A stretch of 64,000 nt of DNA, taken from contig JAQVMW010000006.1 of assembly GCA_028703445.1 (NCBI GenBank), forward strand, positions 29,702 through 93,701, written 5' to 3'. Each line of letters starts with the position of its first letter. Position 1 is the stretch's first letter. Both the position numbers and the translations under genes were made by a program. Below the pieces are notes generated by a model, which was not told the DNA's origin, did no database searches, and worked only from the letters and a program-made list of their open reading frames with translations. Below are positions 1 through 9,100 of this stretch, piece after piece. The DNA comes from Candidatus Peribacteraceae bacterium. GTDB taxonomy: Bacteria; Patescibacteriota; Gracilibacteria; Peribacterales; Peribacteraceae.

Positions 1-105
1 TCCGCGTGTTCGGCGGAACACCCGGCATCCACCGGATATTCATGGTTTTTCCACGCCAGAGCGTTCCTTTGCGAAGAATGTAATCACAGGTTTTGCGCCC
101 ACTGA
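1..105 (+). CDS. Possible 3' end of a gene cut by the left edge
   Basis: Frame 1 is open from the window edge to a TGA at 103-105 and encodes 34 residues ending in a Cys/His-rich tail (C-x2-C, then C-x2-H over the last 14 residues). Codon third positions look GC-rich like the surrounding genes. The tail could be part of a zinc ribbon, but the piece is too short to assign to a family and could be a chance reading frame. No start is visible because the gene, if real, begins outside the window. Confidence 0.25.
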   Translation, partial: SACSAEHPASTGYSWFFHARAFLCEECNHRFCAH

Positions 106-125
106 GATGGAGGAGATTCATGCAC

Positions 126-220
126 CATGCAGTATGCAGTATGCAGTATGGAAGGGAACAGTAATTGTTCTGCACCTTTTCTATCTTTTCCATGTCTCCC
201 AAATACTGAATACTGTTCCC
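126..220. repeat. Degenerate 7-bp tandem repeats facing an inverted arm
   Basis: ATGCAGT is repeated three times from about 128 to 149. About 60 bp downstream, diverged copies lie in the opposite orientation (ATACTGAATACTG). GGGAACAGTA at 154-163 pairs perfectly with TACTGTTCCC at 211-220, so the region can fold into a long imperfect hairpin. The right arm runs into the gatC -10 box. It is the same class of element as those at 28808, 52871 and 62884. Confidence 0.6.
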
Positions 221-222
221 TG

Positions 223-228
223 TATACT
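223..228 (+). promoter_or_regulatory. -10 box of gatC (leaderless)
   Basis: TATACT ends 7 nt before the GTG at 236, so transcription would begin at or next to the start codon. No ribosome-binding site is visible. This spacing recurs before many genes in the window. Confidence 0.55.
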
Positions 229-235
229 CGCACCC

Positions 236-526
236 GTGTCTCTCACTCCTGCCCAAGTCCGGCACATCGCCAAGCTCGCGCGACTGACCATTCACGATGA
301 CGAAGTGGAGAAATTTGCGAAGGAACTTTCCGCCATCTTGGACTACATCGAGAAACTGAAAGAAGTGAACACACAGGGTGTGGAACCCACCGCCCAGATC
401 ACGGGGCTGAGTACTGTCACCCGAACGGATACCGTCATCGAGCGTCCCGCAACGACGGAGGCGCTGCTTGCAACCAGCCCTCTGCCGATTGTCGACCAGC
501 AGATCGAAACCCCCTCCTCACTTTAG
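236..526 (+). CDS. gatC: Asp/Glu-tRNA(Asn/Gln) amidotransferase subunit C
   Basis: GatC is the small subunit that stabilises GatA in the GatCAB complex, which converts misacylated Glu-tRNA(Gln) or Asp-tRNA(Asn) to the amide form in the cytoplasm. From a GTG start at 236 the product is 96 residues, the usual GatC size. It opens with the family pattern 'LTPAQVRHIAKLARL' and ends with a 'ETPSSL' tail. The reading frame continues upstream to an ATG at 107, but the extra 43 residues come from repeat DNA, and the TATACT box 7 nt before GTG supports the shorter form. The stop codon abuts the gatA ATG, so the two are cotranscribed. Confidence 0.93.
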   Translation: MSLTPAQVRHIAKLARLTIHDDEVEKFAKELSAILDYIEKLKEVNTQGVEPTAQITGLSTVTRTDTVIERPATTEALLATSPLPIVDQQIETPSSL

Positions 527-2062
527 ATGAGTTCCTCTCTCACCATTGCACAGGCGCACGAGCGGCTGAAGAGTAAGTCGCTCTCGGCCGTGGAACTCGC
601 GCAGGCATGCATCGAACGAATTGAATCGGTGGATAAAACCCTCAACGCAGTGATGCACCGCAATTTCGATCGAGCCCTGGAGGAAGCCAAAAAGACGGAC
701 AAGCAGGGAAAGTTTGATCATCCGCTCGCCGGCATCCCCTACCTGGCCAAAGACGTCTTCTGCGAAGAGGGCGTGCCCACCACCGCGTGCTCCAACATGC
801 TCAGAAACCCCGCAGCAGATCCTTCGGATCGCGGCGGGGCAAGGGACTTTGTTCCTCCATTTGATTCCACAACCACAAAGAGACTCAAAGCCCAAAGCGC
901 CGTCAGTCTGGGCAAGACCAACACCGACGAATTCACCATGGGTGCCTCTACCGAAACAAGCTGCTTCGGCGTCACCAGGAATCCTTGGGACTCCTCCCGC
1001 GTAGCAGGAGGATCTTCCGGCGGATCGGCTGCCGCGGTCAGAGCGGATGAATGCCTGTTCGCGCTGGGAACGGATACCGGAGGATCGATCCGTCAGCCTG
1101 CAAGTTTTTGCGGGTGTGTAGGGCTCAAAGTCACCTACGGACGCACCAGCCGCTACGGGGTCTTGAGCATGGCCAGCTCGCTCGATTCCATCGGCGCACT
1201 CACGAAGACGGTGGAGGATGCGGCGATCGTCCTCGGCTCAATCGCCGGAAGAGATCCCCTCGATGCCACCACCGGCGATGAGCCCGTTCCCGATTACACA
1301 CAAGCACTGAAGAAAGATGTGAAGGGACTGAAAATCGGGCTGCCCAAGGAATATTTCATCAAGGGGATGGATCCGCAGGTGGAATCCGCCGTGCGCGAAG
1401 CAGCCAAGGTCTTCACCTCGCTGGGAGCGAAAATCGTGGATGTCAGCCTGCCGCACTCACCGTACGCCATCGCGACGTACTACGTGCTGGTGCCCTCCGA
1501 AGTGAGCTCGAATATGGCACGCTACGACGGGGTGCGCTTCGGTCATACCGTCCCGGAACGAGACAGCTTGATCGAGTACTACGAACGCGTACGTTCAAGC
1601 GGCTTCGGCGACGAAGTGAAGCGCCGCATCATGATCGGCACCTACGCCCTCTCGGCCGGGTACTACGATGCGTACTACCGCCAGGCGCAACGCGTGCGCA
1701 CGCTGATCAAGCACGACTTCGAGAAGGCATTTGAGCAGGTGGATTGTCTGCTCTCTCCCGTAGCACCGACCCCGGCATTCAAAATTGGCGCCCATACGGG
1801 TGATCCCGTGCAGATGTATCTGGAAGATATTTTCACCGCACCCGTGAATTTGGCTGGCATCCCGGGGCTCTCGATTCCGTGTGGTTTCGCGAAAGCGAAA
1901 CCATCCTCCGAAGCTCCGAAAGGAGCGAAGGAGGATGGCCTCCTCCCTATTGGCATGCAGCTTCTTGGACCCCAGTGGGGGGAAGAGGTGATTCTGCGCG
2001 CGGGACACGCCTACGAGCAGGCGACCGATTGGTATACACGAAAACCTTCTCTCGGGAATTAG
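527..2062 (+). CDS. gatA: Asp/Glu-tRNA(Asn/Gln) amidotransferase subunit A
   Basis: GatA is the amidase of GatCAB; it releases ammonia from glutamine for tRNA-bound Glu/Asp. The 511-residue product has the amidase signature 'GGSSGGSAAAVRA' and the Lys-cisSer-Ser triad expected at K75, S163 and S187. The start follows the gatC stop directly. Two stretches are atypical: residues about 94-106, and about 453-470 before the C-terminal 'GLLPIGMQLLG' motif. Both are encoded by perfect palindromic DNA (808-839 and 1883-1936) and look like in-frame repeat insertions in surface loops. gatB is not in the window. Confidence 0.97.
   Translation: MSSSLTIAQAHERLKSKSLSAVELAQACIERIESVDKTLNAVMHRNFDRALEEAKKTDKQGKFDHPLAGIPYLAKDVFCEEGVPTTACSNMLRNPAADPSDRGGARDFVPPFDSTTTKRLKAQSAVSLGKTNTDEFTMGASTETSCFGVTRNPWDSSRVAGGSSGGSAAAVRADECLFALGTDTGGSIRQPASFCGCVGLKVTYGRTSRYGVLSMASSLDSIGALTKTVEDAAIVLGSIAGRDPLDATTGDEPVPDYTQALKKDVKGLKIGLPKEYFIKGMDPQVESAVREAAKVFTSLGAKIVDVSLPHSPYAIATYYVLVPSEVSSNMARYDGVRFGHTVPERDSLIEYYERVRSSGFGDEVKRRIMIGTYALSAGYYDAYYRQAQRVRTLIKHDFEKAFEQVDCLLSPVAPTPAFKIGAHTGDPVQMYLEDIFTAPVNLAGIPGLSIPCGFAKAKPSSEAPKGAKEDGLLPIGMQLLGPQWGEEVILRAGHAYEQATDWYTRKPSLGN
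808..839. repeat. Palindromic repeat inside gatA (first)
   Basis: A nested hairpin, CCCCGC...GCGGGG around GATCC-ttc-GGATC, is read in frame in gatA. It encodes the atypical insertion between 'NMLRN' and the usual 'FVPPFD' segment. Confidence 0.7.
1883..1936. repeat. Palindromic repeats inside gatA (second)
   Basis: Two adjacent hairpins lie in frame near the 3' end of gatA: GGTTTCGC-gaaa-GCGAAACC (1883-1902), then ATCCTCC-gaa-GCTCC-gaaa-GGAGC-gaa-GGAGGAT (1903-1936). All arms pair perfectly. They encode a low-complexity Lys/Ala/Glu stretch not expected in GatA. Confidence 0.75.
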
Positions 2063-2099
2063 TCATTTAATCCATCGCTTTCGACGAGAATTCTCTGCC

Positions 2100-2372
2100 T
2101 CAGCGGCCTGTCTTCGCCGCGATCAACGCGTGCGTGAGTTCCTCTCGCGCGGCAGTTGAAATGGCATCTGTGTTACGGAGCTCTCCTTTTTCAAGGCGCA
2201 ATTGAAGTGCACCCGAGGCTTGCCGTTCAGTCGCTCCCGAAACTATCGTTCCTCCTTTCTCACTGATCAGCAAATCGCCTTTGCCAGCCATGCCCAAGGA
2301 TACGGCTGCATTTCTGAGGGCACCCTTTCCGACGATATGACGGTTCACATCCTGATGCGGTGAGTGTTCCAT
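2100..2372 (-). CDS. Hypothetical protein, about 90 residues
   Basis: A minus-strand frame between gatA and the MBOAT gene. From ATG at 2372 it encodes a hydrophilic protein with Gly-rich and amphipathic segments ('GKGALRNAAVSLGMAGKGD') and a C-terminal helix 'AAREELTHALIAAKTGR'. I do not recognise a family. The frame extends to 2429 without a stop, but the upstream residues look non-coding. A second overlapping minus frame (2260-2454) is less convincing. Confidence 0.45.
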   Translation of the reverse strand: MEHSPHQDVNRHIVGKGALRNAAVSLGMAGKGDLLISEKGGTIVSGATERQASGALQLRLEKGELRNTDAISTAAREELTHALIAAKTGR

Positions 2373-2480
2373 AGGGACAAATGGGGGGAAATTGGATACA
2401 GAAGTTACCCGTGCGCACAGAGAAGACAAGAAGGAAGAGCACTTTTACACTCATGACCGGCAGGAAGCTTGTCTTCGTTG

Positions 2481-2490
2481 GGAGGAGGAG
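2481..2490 (+). promoter_or_regulatory. Shine-Dalgarno of the MBOAT gene
   Basis: GGAGGAGGAG lies directly upstream of ATG 2493, the first GGAGG being 7 nt away. It is one of the few clear ribosome-binding sites in the window and decides the start over ATG 2469 and ATG 2520. Confidence 0.6.
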
Positions 2491-2492
2491 AG

Positions 2493-4007
2493 ATGATCCA
2501 CTGGCCTAAAAAAGCTCACATGGCATTTGATTCGCCTCAATTCCTATTCGGCTTCCTCCCGGCCGTGCTGCTCGTCATTCTCGTGCTGCAGTACACGGGC
2601 AAGTTGCGGCTGGCCACGCAGGTGCTCATTGTCGCATCCTTAGTCTTCTACGGCTGGTGGAAGCCGGCCACTCTGCTCGTACTGCTCGGATCGGTGCTCT
2701 TCAATTACCTCTGCGGCCTCGCGCTCATTCAAAAACGAAACCGTGCGCTGCTCGCCTTCGCCATCACCGGTAATGTTTTGCTGCTCGGGTACTTCAAGTA
2801 TCTGAATTTCTTCGCGGATACTTTGCGATCACTCGGAGCAGGCCATCTCCCCGCTGTTTCGGTCATGCTGCCGCTCGGCATTTCGTTCTTCACCTTCACG
2901 CAGATCGCCTACCTCGTCGATACGTATCGCGGCGTCACGCGGGAACGGAATTTGCTGAATTACGTACTTTTCGTCACCTTCTTCCCCAATCTCCTCGCAG
3001 GACCGATCACGCACCACGCGGACCTGCTGCCGCAATTCAAGACTGCTCCCGGCAGGGCAATCAGCCGGAATGTGGCTGTGGGACTGACGGTACTGATCAT
3101 CGGACTCTGTAAGAAAGTTCTGCTCGCCGATACCGTGGGTGCCTACGCGAACCTGGTCTTCAATGCTGCTGCGAGCACCTCCCCGAGCTTTGCCGATGCA
3201 TGGATGGGAGCACTCGCTTACTCGTTCCAGCTCTACTTCGACTTCTCCGGCTACTCCGATATGGCCATCGGTATCGCGCACATGATGGGTATTTCGCTCC
3301 CGATGAACTTCAACGCTCCGTACCGATCACCGTCGATTCGGGAATTCTGGAAACGCTGGCACATCACACTCTCCCGATTCCTGATGACCTATCTCTACAT
3401 TCCCCTGGGAGGGAGCCGCCACGGGCAGGCGCGCACGCTGCTGAATCTGTTCCTCACCATGCTCATCGGCGGACTCTGGCACGGTGCGGGCTGGACATTC
3501 ATCGTCTGGGGCGCTTGGCACGGAGGCTTCCTCGTTCTGCATCGTATTTGGCTTAAGACAGCGGAATACCCACTGCTGCGTGTTGCAGCCGTACCCATCC
3601 GTCTGTGCGCAGTGCCGCTCACTTTCCTTATGATCACCGTCGGCTGGGTGTTCTTTCGCGCCGAGAACATCGCTACCGCTCTGACGCTGCTTAAGAGCAT
3701 GGCCGGACTCCATGGTGTTGCCTTCTCACCCGAGATGAGCCTGCTGCCGAGCGCATTCGCCTGGAAGAGATGCCTGCAACTTCTGGCCATTCTCTCCGCG
3801 ATCGTCTGGTTCGCCCCCACCACGCAGGCATTCGTGAAGGAAATCCTGCCCGCCGATACTCCTCAGGAGAAAACGGATCCTTTCACCCTGCGACTGCGCT
3901 GGAAACCCACCGCCTTCTTCGCTCTCTGCTCGACGGTGATGGCTCTGACCGCCGTCACCACTCTCTTCCTTGCCCAGGAACATGTCTTCATCTACTTCCA
4001 GTTCTGA
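2493..4007 (+). CDS. MBOAT-family membrane O-acyltransferase (AlgI/DltB-like)
   Basis: A polytopic membrane protein of 504 residues in the membrane-bound O-acyltransferase family, close to alginate O-acetyltransferase AlgI. Such proteins move an acyl group across or within the membrane to a surface polymer. The conserved core is visible: 'FNAPYRSPSIREFWKRWHITLS', and the catalytic His region 'GGLWHGAGWTFIVWGAWHGG'. It overlaps the next gene, whose product resembles the SGNH partner of such systems, so the pair probably O-acetylates an exopolysaccharide or cell-wall glycan. The substrate cannot be read from sequence. Confidence 0.92.
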   Translation: MIHWPKKAHMAFDSPQFLFGFLPAVLLVILVLQYTGKLRLATQVLIVASLVFYGWWKPATLLVLLGSVLFNYLCGLALIQKRNRALLAFAITGNVLLLGYFKYLNFFADTLRSLGAGHLPAVSVMLPLGISFFTFTQIAYLVDTYRGVTRERNLLNYVLFVTFFPNLLAGPITHHADLLPQFKTAPGRAISRNVAVGLTVLIIGLCKKVLLADTVGAYANLVFNAAASTSPSFADAWMGALAYSFQLYFDFSGYSDMAIGIAHMMGISLPMNFNAPYRSPSIREFWKRWHITLSRFLMTYLYIPLGGSRHGQARTLLNLFLTMLIGGLWHGAGWTFIVWGAWHGGFLVLHRIWLKTAEYPLLRVAAVPIRLCAVPLTFLMITVGWVFFRAENIATALTLLKSMAGLHGVAFSPEMSLLPSAFAWKRCLQLLAILSAIVWFAPTTQAFVKEILPADTPQEKTDPFTLRLRWKPTAFFALCSTVMALTAVTTLFLAQEHVFIYFQF

Positions 4008-5184
4008 ACAGCGCTATCTGCTCTGGCTGGCGCTATTCTCTACGCCGCTGTTCCTCTTCCTGTGCTTAAACTACCTCTTCCTGCGAAACGCCGGGGAACT
4101 TATGGCGATCCCTACGATCATCGCTCTCCAGCAGAATCCCGACACCTTCTGCCTCTACGGCACCGCTCTCTACGGAGACACGTTCCGCTACAAGATGGAT
4201 GCGCTGGCCGTGCGGAAACCGGATATCGTCACGATCGGCTCCTCGCGGATGCTGCAGTTCCGCGAACGATTTTTTGCAGAGCCCTTCTTTAATCTCAGCA
4301 ATACCGTCTCCAATCTCAATGAAGGTCAGGATGTCGTGGAGGGGATTCTAAAAAGTCCGCATCGACCGAAGATCGTGATCTTCGGCGTGGATTTTTGGTG
4401 GTTCAACGGCGCCTACATTCCCCCAACTCCCTATCGCCCCAGAGCGGAGCCCCTGCACCAGTTCGAAGGCTACTTCCTCTTCAAACCTTTTCTCTGGCTC
4501 AAGGAAGGGAAAATCACCACGCAGGACTATATCCACACCATTCTCCATCCTGCTGCTCGCGAAGACCCGTGCAACATCGGCATACAGGCGCTCAAGCGCA
4601 GGAGCGGATTTGCCCCCGACGGATCGCAGTATTCGTTCATTGATCCGGATGTCGGTACCGCATCCGACGGGCAGAAAAATCCCTTCGGGGAGATCCCGCA
4701 CATCAGAGCGGGAAAAGACCGGTACACCTATGCGCCTAAAGCGGATCCCCGGCACGTGCAGACGTTTCTGCGACTCATCGGACGACTGCGTAAAGCGGAC
4801 ATCGAGGTGATCGTGCTGTTCCCGCCATTTGCTGAGTCCGTTGCCGATGCGCTCAGGCAGGAAGGAACTCGCTACGGCATTTTCGATGACTTGCGGGAGC
4901 AGATGCGCGCAGCGGGTGTCTTCTTTCTGGACGCAACGGATCCGTCTACTTTCGGCTCTACAAACTGTGAATTCATGGATGGGGTGCACTCGGGGGACAT
5001 CGTGGATGCGCGTTTGCTGCTCTGGCTGGATGAGGAAAGGCGGCAGGATGGCCTCAAACCCGTCGGGAACACTGTAGAACTCCGCCGCATCGTAGAGGAG
5101 AACACCGGTCGCGCGATGGCCGTAGATCCGCGCGTGACCACCACAAAGGAAGGGGACTTCCTGCACCTTGGATGCAAGAAGTGA
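3982..5184 (+). CDS. Membrane-anchored SGNH/AlgX-like acetyltransferase partner
   Basis: About 400 residues with one N-terminal membrane segment ('LLWLALFSTPLFLFLCLNYL') and an extracytoplasmic SGNH-like domain: block I 'VTIGSSRMLQF' and a late 'FMDGVHSGD' resembling the catalytic Asp-x-x-His block. In AlgI-type systems such a protein takes the acetyl group from the MBOAT channel and places it on the polymer. The ATG at 3982 has AGGA just upstream and lies inside the MBOAT gene, implying translational coupling; a TTG at 3970 is also possible. Function is inferred from pairing and motifs. Confidence 0.75.
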   Translation: MSSSTSSSEQRYLLWLALFSTPLFLFLCLNYLFLRNAGELMAIPTIIALQQNPDTFCLYGTALYGDTFRYKMDALAVRKPDIVTIGSSRMLQFRERFFAEPFFNLSNTVSNLNEGQDVVEGILKSPHRPKIVIFGVDFWWFNGAYIPPTPYRPRAEPLHQFEGYFLFKPFLWLKEGKITTQDYIHTILHPAAREDPCNIGIQALKRRSGFAPDGSQYSFIDPDVGTASDGQKNPFGEIPHIRAGKDRYTYAPKADPRHVQTFLRLIGRLRKADIEVIVLFPPFAESVADALRQEGTRYGIFDDLREQMRAAGVFFLDATDPSTFGSTNCEFMDGVHSGDIVDARLLLWLDEERRQDGLKPVGNTVELRRIVEENTGRAMAVDPRVTTTKEGDFLHLGCKK

Positions 5185-5192
5185 ACGGGCGT

Positions 5193-5218
5193 GCCACGGC
5201 AATCGCGATTGCCGTGGC
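5193..5218. repeat. Perfect 26-bp palindrome with TCGCGA centre
   Basis: GCCACGGCAATC-GC-GATTGCCGTGGC lies just after the SGNH gene stop, between convergent genes. It shares its core with elements at 33543 and 55583 while the arms differ in a paired way. It may act as a bidirectional terminator but has no T-run. Confidence 0.65.
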
Positions 5219-5297
5219 GGGACCTCCTGAACGTGATTCGAACGCACCTTGGAGTACTCCGGGCGCACGGTGTCACTGCTGTTGAGAGCGGCGACAG

Positions 5298-5633
5298 TTA
5301 CGTGATGAGCAGTTCTAGCTTCGCAAGGACCGCGCCCAATACCGATGATGGCACTTGCCCGATGACACGCGCTCCCCGTGCCTGCCAATCCAGACTCTTC
5401 ACGTGATCAGCGAGGATCACTCCCCTGGTTTTCAATCCCGAAGGAAGGGGAACTTCAAATGGATATCCCTTCGCTGCACTGGTGATTGGGCAGAGAATGG
5501 CAAGCCCGACTTTGGCATTGTAGGAACGGGGCGACAGCACGAGGGCCGGCCGACGACCTGCTTGTTCTCTGCCACGCTGAGGATGGAACTGCAGCATCAC
5601 GATATCGCCGCGATCGGGTGTGGATTTCACCAT
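5298..5633 (-). CDS. MazF/PemK-family toxin
   Basis: A 111-residue protein with the MazF fold pattern: 'RGDIVMLQF' at the N-terminus, 'GRRPALVLSP', 'LAILCPITS' and 'GVILADHVKSLDWQARGA' with the conserved D-x-x-K/R-S-x-D-W region. MazF toxins are ribosome-independent mRNA interferases cutting at short motifs. The ATG overlaps the antitoxin stop (ATGGTGA), so toxin translation is coupled to the antitoxin. An AGGGG about 8 nt upstream may assist. The pair is divergent from the small gene at 5890. Confidence 0.9.
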   Translation of the reverse strand: MVKSTPDRGDIVMLQFHPQRGREQAGRRPALVLSPRSYNAKVGLAILCPITSAAKGYPFEVPLPSGLKTRGVILADHVKSLDWQARGARVIGQVPSSVLGAVLAKLELLIT

Positions 5634-5860
5634 AGTTCACGCCCCTGAGAATTCCCTGTGCCGGTTTCTCCATGCAGATTCTTCGTTGTCACCTTCTCCA
5701 GAAGCGATTCCAAATCCTGGCCGATGGAGGTGATGTGCAGGGCATCGTGTTCCATGGACAATTCCACTTCTTTGCCGGAGATGATTCCCAAATGCACCGC
5801 ATAGGCCTTCGGGATGCGAACTGCGAGACTATTACCCCATGTGCGAATAGTCGTTTTCAT
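5627..5860 (-). CDS. MazE/AbrB-type antitoxin
   Basis: A 77-residue protein starting 'MKTTIRTWGNSLAVRIPKA', the hallmark of the AbrB/MazE swapped-hairpin DNA-binding domain. The acidic, Glu/Ser-rich C-terminus would wrap the toxin. It pairs with the MazF gene and probably represses the shared promoter. ATG 5860 is preferred over 5875 because TATACT ends 6 nt before it, and the upstream ATG overlaps that -10 box. Confidence 0.9.
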   Translation of the reverse strand: MKTTIRTWGNSLAVRIPKAYAVHLGIISGKEVELSMEHDALHITSIGQDLESLLEKVTTKNLHGETGTGNSQGRELW

Positions 5861-5866
5861 AGAGTG

Positions 5867-5872
5867 AGTATA
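5867..5872 (-). promoter_or_regulatory. -10 box of the mazE-mazF operon
   Basis: On the minus strand TATACT ends 6 nt before the antitoxin ATG. The site lies in a 29-bp space shared with the divergent gene at 5890, so antitoxin binding could control both. Confidence 0.55.
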
Positions 5873-5889
5873 CATTGTAGATACATCCG

Positions 5890-6084
5890 ATGCAATACAT
5901 GAACAAGTTCACACAAGGAGTGCTCGGGCAAACGATAGAGAAGAAAATCCGAATCCCGAAGATCGATGTACGGGACTACGCGAAGTACATCCTGCGGGTG
6001 GGATCGAATGAAGAGAAGCGGGAGCTGCTGGCATGTCTGAAGAGCCAACTCCTACTGAGGGATGGAAAGATTTATCTATCGTGA
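5890..6084 (+). CDS. Small hypothetical protein, 64 residues
   Basis: Divergent from mazE. The sequence is basic and amphipathic; its C-terminal half ('NEEKRELLACLKSQLLLRDGKIYL') faintly resembles the last segment of large serine recombinases. It may be an orphan tail of such a gene or an unrelated small protein; I do not recognise a family. ATG 5899 is an alternative start. Its end lies 22 bp from the end of the double-MutS gene, so the two are convergent. Confidence 0.5.
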   Translation: MQYMNKFTQGVLGQTIEKKIRIPKIDVRDYAKYILRVGSNEEKRELLACLKSQLLLRDGKIYLS

Positions 6085-6106
6085 CAATACTCTCGAGCAT
6101 TCCATC

Positions 6107-9100
6107 CTACCGTTTACCCGACCGTTCTGTACTGACCAATTCCGCCAAAGCGAGGATTTCGGGGTTCATCCCGAGCGTACGAGCGACAGCGAGTGCTTGT
6201 GACGATTGATGCCCCGCCTGTTTCTTGTAGTCGAATACAAGGGTTCCATCCGGCTTCAATTGGGTATGGAAGTGATGTGTCGATGCACTTCCCGGATGGT
6301 TACAGGCGAAAGCATCGATGAACTGATGATGGTGAGAGGCGAGGTATACGCGATGTCCTTTCTGACGTAAATGTGAACAGATGCCGTAGCTCAAAGCGCC
6401 TTGGTACTTGGGAGAGGTAGTCGAGAAAGCCTCATCGATTCCGAAGAATACATGGCCGCCCTCCGAGCGCTCGAAAAGTGCCCTCCAGTGCATGACTTCG
6501 TTTCCGAATGCGCTGAGATTCTCATCATTGTTAGAATTCACCCGGTCGAGATAGATGACGCTCGTGTGAATCGGGGAACGCATCGCCACGGCGGGCGCGT
6601 AGCCCGTTGCCTGCGCGGCGAGAATGGCGAGATCGACTTTCTTGATGTCGAATGTCTTGCCAGACATATGCGCTCCAGTCGCGAGTTGCACGCGCTGCTC
6701 CGGAGAAAATGCGCTGTCGTTACGGACCTGTTCTGCCTTTGGCTTGGTAACGCTCCATCCGTCTTGGATCAAGAGTTCTCCTGTGTCGTTGAATTCCACG
6801 CGACAGTATCCTTCTTCCTTCATGGTTTGCGCGAAGGCAAATACGCTCGAAATTTTGATCAGTTCTTCTTCAATATTTTCAAACGTTCCGTGGTGCACGG
6901 TCTCTCGCCATTCACTTTCGAGGGAAGGCCACTTATGAGGATCGCCATTCTTCTCCTGCGCCATGGTTTTGAGGTGTTCCAACACGGCACTCCCCGACGT
7001 CTTCCCATGGAGGAAACCTTCCAAGAGACACTCGAAGTGTCCGGCCAGACGATGGAGATGGACGGAATCCAGCGAACGCAGCTTCTGGAGGAATCCAGGA
7101 ATGGCATCTTGTTCGCGAAGCAAAGATTGCACGGTGAAAATGAAGCTGCATTCTGGACGAAACATGAATACGTTTCGCTCCGAAAGACTCTTCACGGAAG
7201 CAGACATCGTCTCGAAGTGGGGGCGAACCACCTTTGGGTCGCAGTTGTAGAAAGAGACGGGCACAAGGTGCGGCGTAAGCTTCTGCATGATTCGTTCGAT
7301 GACCACTCGCACGGGCTGTCGGCATTGGTCGTGCGTGTAGACTTCCCGCCCCAAACCAACGAGTGCATAGGCCGGTGCCGCCGCCTGAAATGCCTTTTCC
7401 TCATAGTCCTGCCAATTGAGTAAATCCTCGTGATTGGCTTCCTTCTTCTGGCATATGCTCTGGATGTCCTTGATCTGGATCAAGAGTGTGATGTCTTCCT
7501 CTACCCGCAAAGATGCAAGATCGAGCGAGAGGACGTCCGCATTGAGACGGAGGATGGAAATGAGGATATCGATATCCTCTGTGGCAATTCCACGGGTGTT
7601 CCGCTCGGTGTCGGTGAATTCCTTGGTAATATTTTCCAGAAGGAGTGTGTTGAATTCGTCGAATCCCTCTCCTCCGCTGTTCACGACAGCGCGCAGGAAA
7701 CGCCAGACTTCATTCTCGGTTTCCAGGAGCTGAGTTGCGGTATCTCCCTGCATGAGAAGGTCAAACATACGCTGACGCTCAAGGAGTTCCTTTGAGTCAC
7801 TCGTCGGACCGGTGCAGAGAAGTTCCTGAGCCATCCGTGCGAGCGTCTCAGATTTGCCCGGCATGAGCGTATGCGGGAGGTGATAGCGAAGATCTTTGTC
7901 TTCGCTCAGGCACAGGAAAAACGGTTCCTTCTTTGCGCGTTCCCACGCCTGCGCTTCGGCGGTGTGCTTTGTCTTTCGCCCCCCGGCGCTATCCCTTTCC
8001 GAGTAGCGCCAATCGATTCTCTTTCCCCAGCGACCGTCTTCAATGATGAGTTCGTCGGCATGGGGAAAGAACATGCGGGGCGAACAAGGTTTGCGCTTCA
8101 ATGTTTCTCTCTCTTCGGGTGTATAGGTTGCAATTGGCACAGCACGGAAAGCAGGAGTTTCTTTCGAACTAGGGTCGCCATCGATGTAGGACGCTGCCGT
8201 TTGTGTCACTTCCTTCGGCATTCCCATGCGCTGTGCGACTTCTATGGCATGAGACTCGTCGATGCCTGGCTTCATCTTGTGGAGAAAATCGATGTCCCCA
8301 TTCTCCTTTGTGCCAGTGGCGAAATGATACATGCCGCACTCTGCCATTTGCTGACACCAGCGAAGGAACTGCTCATTGTGGTTCGCCATCGTGATACGGG
8401 CATTGCGGCTGCGCAGATACAATACGAGCCCTACGGAAAGCGCGAATTGATCCTCGGGCGATGTGGTGGAGCCGAATTCGTCGCTCCAAACTGCAGGATG
8501 ATTGTGGCAGGCATCGATACCTTTCTGGAGCTGCTGCACCTCCTTTCCGAACGCGCTCAAATCATGCGTCGCATCCGTGGATGCACGATCAAGGAGGACG
8601 AAACTGCCATGGAGGACAGGGAAATTTCCCGATGCAGCAGGGATACGCCCGAAGGTCTGCGCCCAGAGCTGTTCGTAGAGATCGGCATTGAGCGTAAAGG
8701 ACTTTCCTGACATGTTGCCGCCGCAGAGAACAATCACGGGATTGTCTGCCGGTGCGTCATTCTTCACCTGTTTGGTTTGTCCGTGCTTCGAACAATCGTA
8801 ATTCGATTTCTGTTTCAGGAAATTCCACCCTTCTCTGTAATCCCTCGGACGCGAAGGGTCGTACGTGATACGCCCAAATTCATCGCTCTCCGCATGCACT
8901 GCGGCGCTCAGAATCGCTCCGATTCGGGCGATGGTATCCGTCACTCTCTCTATTTTCTCTTGTTTTGCTCTCAGCGTTTTCAGGGAAGGCTCAGCTATGG
9001 CCTCCTGGAGAAATCCCTCCGATGTGATCGGCGGAAGTTCCTTCGTCTTCTCGCGCAGCTCCTTTCCCATTTCTCGAAGTGTCGGGTTTTCTTGCCTCTC

